Part shown: positions 51,868 through 59,462 of the stretch, one piece after another
How the letters are laid out: every line of letters begins with the position of its first letter
Position numbering within the stretch: position 1 is the first letter of the stretch
Assembly: GCA_964522015.1 (NCBI GenBank)
Contig: CAZFST010000004.1
Coordinates: 62,001 to 126,000 of the forward strand
Reading direction: 5' to 3'
From: QQWI01 sp964522015
GTDB lineage: Bacteria > Bacillota > Clostridia > Peptostreptococcales > Acidaminobacteraceae
DNA length: 64,000 bases
The notes under the pieces: model-generated
Database searches by the model: none
Told to the model about the DNA's origin: nothing
The model's input: only the letters and a program-made list of their open reading frames with translations
Translations under genes and position numbers: made by a program

Positions 51868-52705
51868 ACTCACCAATTTTCTTATCTTCAATTAAGATAT
51901 GGTGAATCAACCAGTCCTTTATAATGAGATTTAGGTGAATCAGGTCCGCATTTGTAACTCTATCACCTTCCTTGCTGTTATGGGTCTCGTTTTCATTGAT
52001 AATTTGCTGTACTTTGAGTCTAAATTCATCGTGAATAGCCTTATGTTCATTGAAGTGAGGGTACCCTATCTTTTGTTGAAAGGCCTCTTCGTGAGCAAAA
52101 TGGGTGTTGACGTAGTCTCCTAAAAAGCTCAAAAGACTGGCGTAATAGGCATGACCTTTCCCTTCAATCATCAGTTGATAAAGGGTTTCAAAGTGGTTTA
52201 TAATATCTTGGTGTTCTATATCAATCTCAAAAATCCCAATTTCGTAACCCTTATGCCACTTTAAGCTCTGTTCGTGGCTTTCTTGTTGTTCAAGTACATA
52301 TAAATCCTTAACAAAAGCCTCATTGCCTAAGGTGTTTTTACCAAGGACTTTAAAGACCCGTTCGATAAAAACCTGATCGTTAAACGGTTTAACAATAAAA
52401 TCGGCACACCCTGCAGCAATAACTTTTTTTAGCATCATGACATCGGAACTTTTACTTAAAGTAATGATTTGCATATTTTTGTAGTCGTTGTTCTCTTTGA
52501 TTCGCTTGATAAGTTGCAGAGGGTCTGACTCTGGATGGTCAAGATCCACAATCAGCAGTGACGTCTCACGGAGTAAATAGAAATTATTTGAGTGATCCAA
52601 TCGACTAATTTTCATCAAATCCACATGGTCCAGACCATATTTTTTCAATAAAGTACTTAAGCGATTGCCTAAAAAATTGGTTTCTTCTAAAATTGTGATT
52701 TTCAC
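51851..52705 (-). CDS. Receiver domain-bacteriohemerythrin fusion
   Basis: N-terminal receiver domain (residues 1-120; acidic pair ILEETN, phosphoacceptor in LLIVDLDHP, lysine in VKPFN) joined to a bacteriohemerythrin domain (about 140-284). Iron ligands are seen in DIEHQDIINHFE, THFAHEEAFQ, YPHFNEHKAIHDEF and LIHHILIEDKK, giving the usual five histidines plus Glu and Asp. It may bind oxygen or NO and transmit the state through a phospho-signal. No output DNA-binding domain. No adjacent kinase. Confidence 0.92.
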   Translation of the reverse strand: MKITILEETNFLGNRLSTLLKKYGLDHVDLMKISRLDHSNNFYLLRETSLLIVDLDHPESDPLQLIKRIKENNDYKNMQIITLSKSSDVMMLKKVIAAGCADFIVKPFNDQVFIERVFKVLGKNTLGNEAFVKDLYVLEQQESHEQSLKWHKGYEIGIFEIDIEHQDIINHFETLYQLMIEGKGHAYYASLLSFLGDYVNTHFAHEEAFQQKIGYPHFNEHKAIHDEFRLKVQQIINENETHNSKEGDRVTNADLIHLNLIIKDWLIHHILIEDKKIGEFIGTK

Positions 52706-52891
52706 GTAAGGTCCTCCGTTTAAGGGTCTTTGCTATTTTTAGTTTACCACAATTCATTCTGATAATGACGACTTTTCCACTGCTCATAATGACAATTCAA
52801 GTCAAGAAATTTACATAACCCAAGGGTATAATGATCTTAGAATCAGAAAAGAATTGGCCAATTCAACTGATTGATAGACATGGAGTAGATT

Positions 52892-53839
52892 ATGGAGAAG
52901 GATTTTAAGGGCACAAAAGAACTGGATTTGAAGGACAATATAGAAGCGGTTGCTAGGATGCAAGCCTTTATCGAAGGCCATCTGAATGAGTCGGTGACAC
53001 TTAACCAATTGGCAAAAGAGGCTGGTTATTCACCTTATTATGCTTCACGGATCTTTAAGTCAATGGTGGGAAAATCGCCTTTTGAGTACCTCCGTCAACG
53101 GCGTATTACTGAGGCCGCAAGGGTGCTACGAGAAGGGCAGACGAGGATCATCGACGTGGCTTTTGATTTTGTCTTTGACTCCCAAGAAGGCTTCACCAGG
53201 GCTTTTTCTAAAGCCTTTGGCATTTCGCCCAAGGCCTACGCCCTGAAAACACCCCCTGTCCAATACTTCTTGCCTTATGATATCCGTCCTTACTATCTTA
53301 GAATGCATCACCGAGTGTTCAGAGAAGGAGGCATAATACCAATGGAAAATAAGAAAACACAAACTGTATTTGTTCAAGTGATTGAAAAACCTGCCCGCAA
53401 GGCAATGATCAAGCGTGGCATCAAAGCAACCCATTATTTTGAATACTGCGAAGAAGTGGGATGTGATGTTTGGGGCATACTGGTCAGTGTCAACCAGGCA
53501 CTGTCTGAACCTGCGGGCATGTGGCTGCCCCCTCATATGATCCCAAGTGGCACATCAATCTATGTTCAGGGTGTCGACTTGCCCGAGAACTACGACGGTC
53601 CTGTGCCAGAAGGCTTTGATCTAGTGACCATGCCGGCCTGCAAAATGATGGTCTTTCAAGGGGAACCCTATGATGATGCCAATTTTGAAGAGGCCATTGA
53701 AGCCCTTTGGGAAGTGATCAATGACTATGACCCCAAGCTTTATGGTTTTGATTGGGCGCCTGAAGATGGACCGCGGATGCAATTAGAACCCCAGGGCTTT
53801 AGAGGCTATATTGAGATGAAGCCGGTAAGACCCTTATGA
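52892..53839 (+). CDS. AraC-family regulator with GyrI-like effector domain
   Basis: Two AraC HTH motifs lie at the N-terminus (about residues 20-118; LNQLAKEAGYSPYYASRIF and AFDFVFDSQEGFTRAF), followed by a GyrI/Bac_rhamnosidase-type effector-binding domain (about 150-315; VIEKPARKAMI, PENYDGPVPEGFDLVTMPA). Such proteins resemble Rob and bind drugs. Its stop codon overlaps the start of the UvrA-like ATPase gene by four bases (ATGA), so it is translationally coupled to it and likely regulates it in response to a toxic compound. Confidence 0.93.
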   Translation: MEKDFKGTKELDLKDNIEAVARMQAFIEGHLNESVTLNQLAKEAGYSPYYASRIFKSMVGKSPFEYLRQRRITEAARVLREGQTRIIDVAFDFVFDSQEGFTRAFSKAFGISPKAYALKTPPVQYFLPYDIRPYYLRMHHRVFREGGIIPMENKKTQTVFVQVIEKPARKAMIKRGIKATHYFEYCEEVGCDVWGILVSVNQALSEPAGMWLPPHMIPSGTSIYVQGVDLPENYDGPVPEGFDLVTMPACKMMVFQGEPYDDANFEEAIEALWEVINDYDPKLYGFDWAPEDGPRMQLEPQGFRGYIEMKPVRPL

Positions 53840-56118
53840 CAACCTTAGACCACCACCCGAATCACTCGCTAGACCTACAAGGCTGTAAGCGCCCAATCCG
53901 CATTGTGGGCGCTCGGGTCAACAACTTAAAAAACGTCACCTTAGAGATTCCAAAAGACCAAATTACCATTTTTACAGGGGTATCTGGCTCTGGCAAATCC
54001 TCTATCGTGTTTGAAACAGTTGCTCAAGAGGCAGGCAGGCAAGTTAACGAAACCTATAGTCGCTTTGTACAGGGCTTTATGCCCAAGTACAGCCACCCAG
54101 ACGTAGAGGCCATAGACAACCTGGCCATGGCCATCACCGTAGATCAAAAGCGCATAGGGGGCAACTCTAGGTCAACCCTGGGCACCATCACAGATATCAA
54201 TCCACTACTGCGCATGATTTTTTCCCGTATGGGCACCCCCCATTATGGACCATCCAGTTATTTCTCCTTTAACGATCCCAGCGGCATGTGCAAAACCTGT
54301 GAAGGGATTGGCCGCACCACCACCCTGGATCTTTCTAAAGCCTTGGATGTGAATAAATCCCTCAATGAAGGGGCCATTTTGCTTCCTGGCTATAAACCAG
54401 GGACTTGGCAGTGGAAAATTTACGCCAATTCTGGTTACTTTGATCCGGATCTTAAAATCGCAGACTATTCTGAAGAGGCTTATTATCAGCTGGTTTATCA
54501 AAAGCCCACTAAAGTCAATTCCGCCATTATCGAAGGCATGAATTCTACCTATATGGGGCTAGCTGAAAAGTTTATCAGCCAATATATCAAAACAGAATAC
54601 GAAAAGTCAGATGCCAACAAACTAAAAATAGCCCCCTTTACCACAGAGGCCATTTGTCCAGACTGTAGGGGTCAGCGCTACAATACCTCGGTACTGGATG
54701 TTAAGTTGTTGGGCTACAACATAGCAGAACTCACCGCAATGCAGGTGGATCAGTTGCTAAGTCTGCTTTGTACCATGGATGAACCCAAGGTTGCCCCCAT
54801 CCTTCAAGGATTAAAAGAACGGTTGGGGGACCTTATTCACATGGGACTTGACTATGTGAGCCTAGACCGGGAGACATCCACCCTTTCTGGTGGTGAATCC
54901 CAGCGGGTAAAAATGGTAAAACACCTGACCAGTAGCTTAACGGATGTGATTTACATTTTCGACGAACCCAGTATTGGCCTCCATCCAAGGGATGTCCACC
55001 GCTTGAATGAACTGCTCATCAAACTACGGGATAAGGGCAATACGGTTTTGGTGGTCGAACACGATCCCGATGTGATTAAGATTGCCGATTATATTGTGGA
55101 TATGGGTCCCCGGGCGGGTACTCAGGGGGGACAAGTGGTTTACCAGGGGACATACCAAGGCCTGATGGATGCTAAAACCCTTACTGCACAGCACTTAAAT
55201 CAAGTACAGCCCATAAAAGAAAAGCTCAGAAAACCTGAGTTATTTTTCACATCTCCTAAGGGCACCCTACACAACTTAAAAGAGATCCCCCTTAGTGTTC
55301 CAAAGGGGCTCTTTACTGTGATAACAGGGGTAGCTGGTTCTGGCAAGTCCACCCTTGTCCATGGGGTTTTTGTCCCTGCATTTAAGGAGGCCATCGTTGT
55401 GGATCAGTCGGCAGTCAGTGCCAATGGCAGATCTAATACGGCTACCTATACTGGCATTATGGATGCTATTCGCAAGGCATTCTCAGAAGCTAACAGTATT
55501 AGTGCTGGGCTCTTTAGCTACAATTCAGAAGGGGCCTGTGAAACCTGCAAGGGTCGGGGTTACATCGAAACAGATCTGTCCTTTATGGATTCAGTAGAAA
55601 CTCTTTGTGAAGACTGCAACGGGCTACGTTATAAACCAGAGGCTCTCAGTTACACATTCAAAGAAAAAAATATCGCCCAGGTACTTGCTATGACAGTAGC
55701 AGAAGCCGTGGATTTTTTCACCGAGAAGGATATAGTGAATAAGCTTAAGCATATTGCTGAGGTGGGGCTTCACTACATCACATTGGGGCAACCCCTGGAC
55801 ACCCTGTCTGGTGGCGAATGCCAGAGGGTAAAGCTCGCCAAGGAATTTAGCAAGAAGGGCAATATCTATATATTGGATGAACCCACTACAGGGCTTCACT
55901 TAAGCGATATCCAGGGGCTCTTGGTGTTAATCAACCGCCTGGTGGATAAAGGTAACACTGTGGTGGTAATCGAGCATCACTTAGATGTGATTCGAAGTGC
56001 GGATTGGGTTGTGGACCTTGGCCCAGAAGGGGGCACAAAAGGTGGGCATATACTCTATGAGGGGCCTCCCATAGGTCTGAAAGCATGCGTAGAGTCTTTG
56101 ACAGGAGCCTACTTGTAG
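53836..56118 (+). CDS. UvrA-like ABC ATPase (UvrA2/DrrC class)
   Basis: Two-ABC protein, 760 residues, much shorter than UvrA (about 940) because the UvrB-binding region is reduced. Walker A GVSGSGKSS and GVAGSGKST, signatures LSGGESQRVKM and LSGGECQRVKL, and Walker B IFDEPSIGLH and ILDEPTTGLH are seen. Zinc-binding cysteines CKTCEGIG and CPDCRGQ belong to the first module, CETCKGRG and CEDCNG to the second. This is the pattern of UvrA paralogues linked to DNA-intercalator resistance. The coupled upstream AraC/GyrI regulator fits that role. Confidence 0.94.
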   Translation: MTTLDHHPNHSLDLQGCKRPIRIVGARVNNLKNVTLEIPKDQITIFTGVSGSGKSSIVFETVAQEAGRQVNETYSRFVQGFMPKYSHPDVEAIDNLAMAITVDQKRIGGNSRSTLGTITDINPLLRMIFSRMGTPHYGPSSYFSFNDPSGMCKTCEGIGRTTTLDLSKALDVNKSLNEGAILLPGYKPGTWQWKIYANSGYFDPDLKIADYSEEAYYQLVYQKPTKVNSAIIEGMNSTYMGLAEKFISQYIKTEYEKSDANKLKIAPFTTEAICPDCRGQRYNTSVLDVKLLGYNIAELTAMQVDQLLSLLCTMDEPKVAPILQGLKERLGDLIHMGLDYVSLDRETSTLSGGESQRVKMVKHLTSSLTDVIYIFDEPSIGLHPRDVHRLNELLIKLRDKGNTVLVVEHDPDVIKIADYIVDMGPRAGTQGGQVVYQGTYQGLMDAKTLTAQHLNQVQPIKEKLRKPELFFTSPKGTLHNLKEIPLSVPKGLFTVITGVAGSGKSTLVHGVFVPAFKEAIVVDQSAVSANGRSNTATYTGIMDAIRKAFSEANSISAGLFSYNSEGACETCKGRGYIETDLSFMDSVETLCEDCNGLRYKPEALSYTFKEKNIAQVLAMTVAEAVDFFTEKDIVNKLKHIAEVGLHYITLGQPLDTLSGGECQRVKLAKEFSKKGNIYILDEPTTGLHLSDIQGLLVLINRLVDKGNTVVVIEHHLDVIRSADWVVDLGPEGGTKGGHILYEGPPIGLKACVESLTGAYL

Positions 56119-56181
56119 TGTTCCCATTCTCCAAAACAATGCTTTGAAGGATTTGATCAAATTAGAAATAGGTTAATAAAA

Positions 56182-56224
56182 ATACCATCGCCTTGCGTAA
56201 ACAACAAGGTGGTGGTATCTTTGT
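56182..56224 (+). terminator. Intrinsic terminator after the UvrA-like gene
   Basis: 14-bp stem ATACCATCGCCTTG (56182-56195) with CAAGGTGGTGGTAT (56205-56218), two wobble pairs, then CTTTGTTT. Confidence 0.7.
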
Positions 56225-56273
56225 TTATCTGACTAGTTTAAAAGTCATTGTTTCGATCAAAGGAGGCAATCAA

Positions 56274-56825
56274 ATGAAAAATGTTCTGTTTCTATACGCA
56301 TCAAAACATGGTGCAACCCTGTCTGTTGCAAGAAAAATCGCAACTCGTCTAGAACCGGCTGCCAAGGTAGTGTACATAGATCTTCAAAAACAAGCATCAG
56401 CAGTGAAGTCAGAAAACTTCTCAGACTATGACGCCATCATACTGGGAACATCTGTTTATATCGGCCAACCACGTAAGGCCATGGCAAATTTGATCAAACA
56501 ACATGGCACCGCCATTCAAATAGCCTGTTCAGCAGGAAAAAAGAGTAAGCTCTACCTATATGTTTGCGCAGCGGCTGTCAGCGATCCCATGGTAGCACAA
56601 AAACTGGAGGCCACCTTTACGCCACAACTGATGCAATGTGCTGGCCAATATTATGATGTCGGTCATGTGATGAATTTTAATCAATTGGGCTTTTTTGAAA
56701 AGCTGATTATGAAAAAGGTTAAAGGGACCACAGAAAGTGAATATAAGCTAAAAGAAAAAGCTATCGAGGAGTTAGCTACTTCAGTCATTGCACATTTGGA
56801 GGGCGCTTTGACTTCTGAGACTTGA
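56274..56825 (+). CDS. Flavodoxin-domain protein (HemG-like)
   Basis: A 183-residue FMN-binding flavodoxin fold. The phosphate loop is LYASKHGATLSV, and GTSVYIGQPRKAM and YVCAAAVSD are the next FMN-loop segments. It resembles protoporphyrinogen-oxidase-type (HemG) or general flavodoxin proteins. A longer in-frame start exists at 56193, but it overlaps the terminator; AAAGGAGG lies eight bases before the ATG at 56274. First of three flavodoxin-type genes. Confidence 0.88.
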   Translation: MKNVLFLYASKHGATLSVARKIATRLEPAAKVVYIDLQKQASAVKSENFSDYDAIILGTSVYIGQPRKAMANLIKQHGTAIQIACSAGKKSKLYLYVCAAAVSDPMVAQKLEATFTPQLMQCAGQYYDVGHVMNFNQLGFFEKLIMKKVKGTTESEYKLKEKAIEELATSVIAHLEGALTSET

Positions 56826-56931
56826 TGCCAGTGGTTCTCTCGTGGTCACGAGTTTAGAAAATCTAGTTCAATTATTAGAAGAAGTAGGGGGAGATGTGAT
56901 TGCGTCAACCCTTTATAAAAAGGGATGTTAG
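56812..56931 (+). pseudogene. Possible remnant open stretch between flavodoxin genes
   Basis: A 39-codon open frame that overlaps the end of the upstream gene and reads SLENLVQLLEEVGGDVIAS, LYKKGC, stop. The GTG at 56842 could start it but has no ribosome binding site. The composition looks protein-like, so it could be the tail of a lost gene, or chance. Confidence 0.25.
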
Positions 56932-56973
56932 AGCAAGCCATGGGACAAGATGTCTGCAAAGAGGAGGCCGCCG

Positions 56974-57507
56974 ATGAAAATACTCGTTTTAAATGGGACT
57001 TATGGTAGTCAATATGAGTCGATTCTCAACCAATTTGTAACTGCAAATCAGAAACACAGTGTTACTGTGGTGAATCTGGAGAATGAAAAAATCGCTTATT
57101 GCACAGGCTGTTGGTCCTGTTGGACCAAAACCCCAGGGCTGTGTGCCCATCAGGATTACACCCAGGAGATGTTACGGTTGGCCATCAACTCGGATTATGT
57201 GATTCATTTTACAGAAAATTCAGTTGGCTATGCCACAGCTCTCACTAAAAAAGCCATGGATAAGTTTATCCCCCTTGTTCACCCGTATATGGAGTTTGTT
57301 AATGGCGAAACCCATCACATTAAACGATATGAAACATACCCGCAAATGGGGCTGATTTTTGTGGATGACTCCCAGGGGCAGTCGGATTTTGAAGTGACTA
57401 AGCACCTTTTTGAGCGGATGGGCCTGAATTTTAAATCAGGTCTGCCATTCGCCCTTAGAGTCCCTGTTAATAATCCGGAGGTATCATATGAAAATTTCAG
57501 TTTGTAA
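56974..57507 (+). CDS. NADPH-dependent FMN reductase/flavodoxin family protein
   Basis: A 177-residue flavoprotein of the iron-sulfur flavoprotein/multimeric flavodoxin family: ILVLNGTYGSQ (FMN phosphate region), and a cysteine cluster CTGCWSCWTKTPGLC typical of this family. GAGGAGG precedes the ATG at 56974; an earlier in-frame ATG exists at 56950 but is weaker. The gene overlaps the next one by 20 bases. Probably a partner of that protein. Confidence 0.85.
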   Translation: MKILVLNGTYGSQYESILNQFVTANQKHSVTVVNLENEKIAYCTGCWSCWTKTPGLCAHQDYTQEMLRLAINSDYVIHFTENSVGYATALTKKAMDKFIPLVHPYMEFVNGETHHIKRYETYPQMGLIFVDDSQGQSDFEVTKHLFERMGLNFKSGLPFALRVPVNNPEVSYENFSL

Positions 57508-58171
57508 TGGATCCCCCCGTGGCAATAGTAGTAATTCCAGTGTGTTGATCAGGTGGCTCAATCAAGGGTTTAACCAGGATAATTCGCAGCAAATGAATGA
57601 ACCCTGTGAACATATTTTAGCCCGTGTTGGGGAGCACCAGGTGATGATAGACGAACTTGCTACCGCTGATAAAATTTTGATTGTTTTCCCACTCTACACT
57701 GATGCCATGCCTGGTGTTGTGATGGCTTTTTTTGAGGGCATGTATGGAAGGAAACAGGAACTGGCACAAAAGGATGTCCTATTTGTGGTGCATTCGGGTT
57801 TTTCGGAGGGACTTCATAGCTATCCAGTTAAAGGGTATCTTGAGGGTCTTAAACTGAGGTTTGATTTCAAGTCAGTTCAAGTGGTAATCCAAGGCGGCAG
57901 CGAAGGCACAAGGTTGATGCCAGATAAAATGCAAAAGAAGAAAATTGCAGCCTATGAGCAAATTGCAGTAGCCTTTAAAAATGGCGAACCCTTGCCGGAT
58001 GGGGCTATTAAGCTTTTGGAGAAGCCTTATCAGTATTCAACCCTTCAAATACTAGGTATTAAGTTGCTTAACAAAACAGGTCTAACCAATATCTATTGGA
58101 ATAGAACTTTAAAAATGAATAATGCTTTTGACAAACGGTTTGATAGACCCTATTTAGACAAGGAAGTTTAG
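57488..58171 (+). CDS. NAD(P)H-dependent flavin oxidoreductase family protein
   Basis: A 227-residue relative of the flavodoxin/FMN-reductase family: ISVCNGSPRGNSSNSSVL (FMN phosphate loop), ADKILIVFPLYTDAMPGVVM and VHSGFSEG. It lacks the cysteine cluster of the preceding protein. GGAGG lies seven bases before the ATG, inside the end of the preceding gene, so the two are coupled. Substrate unknown. Confidence 0.85.
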   Translation: MKISVCNGSPRGNSSNSSVLIRWLNQGFNQDNSQQMNEPCEHILARVGEHQVMIDELATADKILIVFPLYTDAMPGVVMAFFEGMYGRKQELAQKDVLFVVHSGFSEGLHSYPVKGYLEGLKLRFDFKSVQVVIQGGSEGTRLMPDKMQKKKIAAYEQIAVAFKNGEPLPDGAIKLLEKPYQYSTLQILGIKLLNKTGLTNIYWNRTLKMNNAFDKRFDRPYLDKEV

Positions 58172-58277
58172 TTTTTGATAGACTTATTTATTGTTTTATG
58201 TGTTATCCTAGTGTTATCAGCGAACAGAGGCTTGTCCGTAAATTCGAATCTTGTTTGTACTCTAGGAGTGATAGATT

Positions 58278-59288
58278 ATGCCAACCATTAAAGATATCTC
58301 TAGATTGACTGGAGTTTCAGTAACTCAGGTTTCTAGAGCCTTAAATAATCATTCTGATGTTAGCCAAACCACTAAGGAATTGGTTAATAAAGTTGCTAAA
58401 GAAATTGGCTATGCAGCCAATCGGTCTGCTCAGAATTTGGTGACCAAAAAAAGTAATACCCTGGCATTGGTTCTATCAAATATCGAAAAATCTGGTGGTA
58501 AGGATAATATCGTTTACAGCTTGATTAGTGGTATTTATGAGTTTGCAGAGTCTGAAGGCTATGAGGTGGTGATTTTCACAACCAGTTCTGTCCATCAACG
58601 GGATAAAAGCTTCTTGCAACTCTGTAAGGAACAAAATATTTGTGGGGCTATCATTAACGGATTGAGAACAGATGATCTTTATTACCTTGAACTACTAAAT
58701 AGTGAGATTCCCTGTGTGATCATTGATAATCGCCTTGATGGCAAAGAAACCAGTACAATTTCGTGTGATAATGCTCGTGCTGCTTTTGACGCGGTGACAT
58801 TCTTGATTGAAAATAACCATACAGAGATTGTTATGTTAAATGGCCGAAAGGAAGCCACCATCACGGCAGAGCGATTTAAGGGCTATACTTTAGCCCTTGA
58901 AAAGGCTGGATTGCCATTAAATCAAGAGTTGATTCACTATTGTGATTTTCAAGAGCAGCTGGCATTTGAAACCACTAAGATGCTCATTAATAAAAATCCA
59001 AGCATAACTGCTATTTTTTGCGCCAGTGATATGATGGCCATAGGGGCTCTAAAAGCCCTTCAGTCTTTAGAAATCAAAGTGCCGGAGCAAGTTTCAATTA
59101 TTGGATTTGATAATATCCCCTTGGCGGAATATATGATGCCGCCATTAACCACAGTGAGTCAAGATTTTTATAACATGGGTTTTGAGGCAGGTAAACAGCT
59201 AGTTAAAATGATCAAACATGAACCCTATAAAAAAAATGTGATTTTGCCACATAATTTACTTGTAAGAAAAAGCGTTCGTATGTTATAG
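58278..59288 (+). CDS. LacI-family transcription repressor
   Basis: N-terminal LacI HTH (residues 1-50; TIKDISRLTGVSVTQVSRAL) followed by a periplasmic-binding-protein-like sensor domain (about 60-336; segments IIDNRLDG, IFCASDMMAIGALKAL and ISIIGFDN). It is 336 residues long, as usual. It lies before a GH65 phosphorylase, a sugar-binding protein and an ABC permease, so it is their likely local repressor, responding to a sugar such as the transported glucoside. The operator-like sites at 59297-59388 lie between it and the GH65 gene. Confidence 0.94.
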   Translation: MPTIKDISRLTGVSVTQVSRALNNHSDVSQTTKELVNKVAKEIGYAANRSAQNLVTKKSNTLALVLSNIEKSGGKDNIVYSLISGIYEFAESEGYEVVIFTTSSVHQRDKSFLQLCKEQNICGAIINGLRTDDLYYLELLNSEIPCVIIDNRLDGKETSTISCDNARAAFDAVTFLIENNHTEIVMLNGRKEATITAERFKGYTLALEKAGLPLNQELIHYCDFQEQLAFETTKMLINKNPSITAIFCASDMMAIGALKALQSLEIKVPEQVSIIGFDNIPLAEYMMPPLTTVSQDFYNMGFEAGKQLVKMIKHEPYKKNVILPHNLLVRKSVRML

Positions 59289-59296
59289 TAAGTTAA

Positions 59297-59310
59297 CCGA
59301 ATCGTTTCGG
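59297..59310. promoter_or_regulatory. LacI operator copy 1, within a terminator stem
   Basis: CCGAATCGTTTCGG, one mismatch from the palindrome CCGAAACGTTTCGG. CCGAATCG also pairs with CGGTTCGG (59319-59326). Confidence 0.55.
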
Positions 59311-59334
59311 AAAATAAGCGGTTCGGATTTTTTA
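59297..59334 (+). terminator. Terminator after the lacI-family gene, overlapping operator 1
   Basis: CCGAATCG (59297-59304) pairs with CGGTTCGG (59319-59326) including one wobble, then ATTTTTTAG. Bound repressor and terminator would share the same bases. Confidence 0.6.
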
Positions 59335-59344
59335 GAATCAAAAA

Positions 59345-59358
59345 CCGAAACGTTTCGG
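59345..59358. promoter_or_regulatory. LacI operator copy 2 (perfect palindrome)
   Basis: CCGAAACGTTTCGG, a perfect 14-bp palindrome with the central CG typical of LacI-family sites. 105 bases before the GH65 start. Confidence 0.7.
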
Positions 59359-59374
59359 GTTGGTCCGGTCCAAT

Positions 59375-59388
59375 CCGAAACGATTTCA
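59375..59388. promoter_or_regulatory. LacI operator copy 3 (half-conserved)
   Basis: CCGAAACGATTTCA keeps the left half-site of copy 2 and drifts on the right. Copies start at 59297, 59345 and 59375. Confidence 0.45.
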
Positions 59389-59462
59389 ATTTAGAATTTA
59401 ATTCCGATTCTAGTTTGAACCAATCATCATAAATAACCATTAACTTTGGAGGTAACAGTCGT

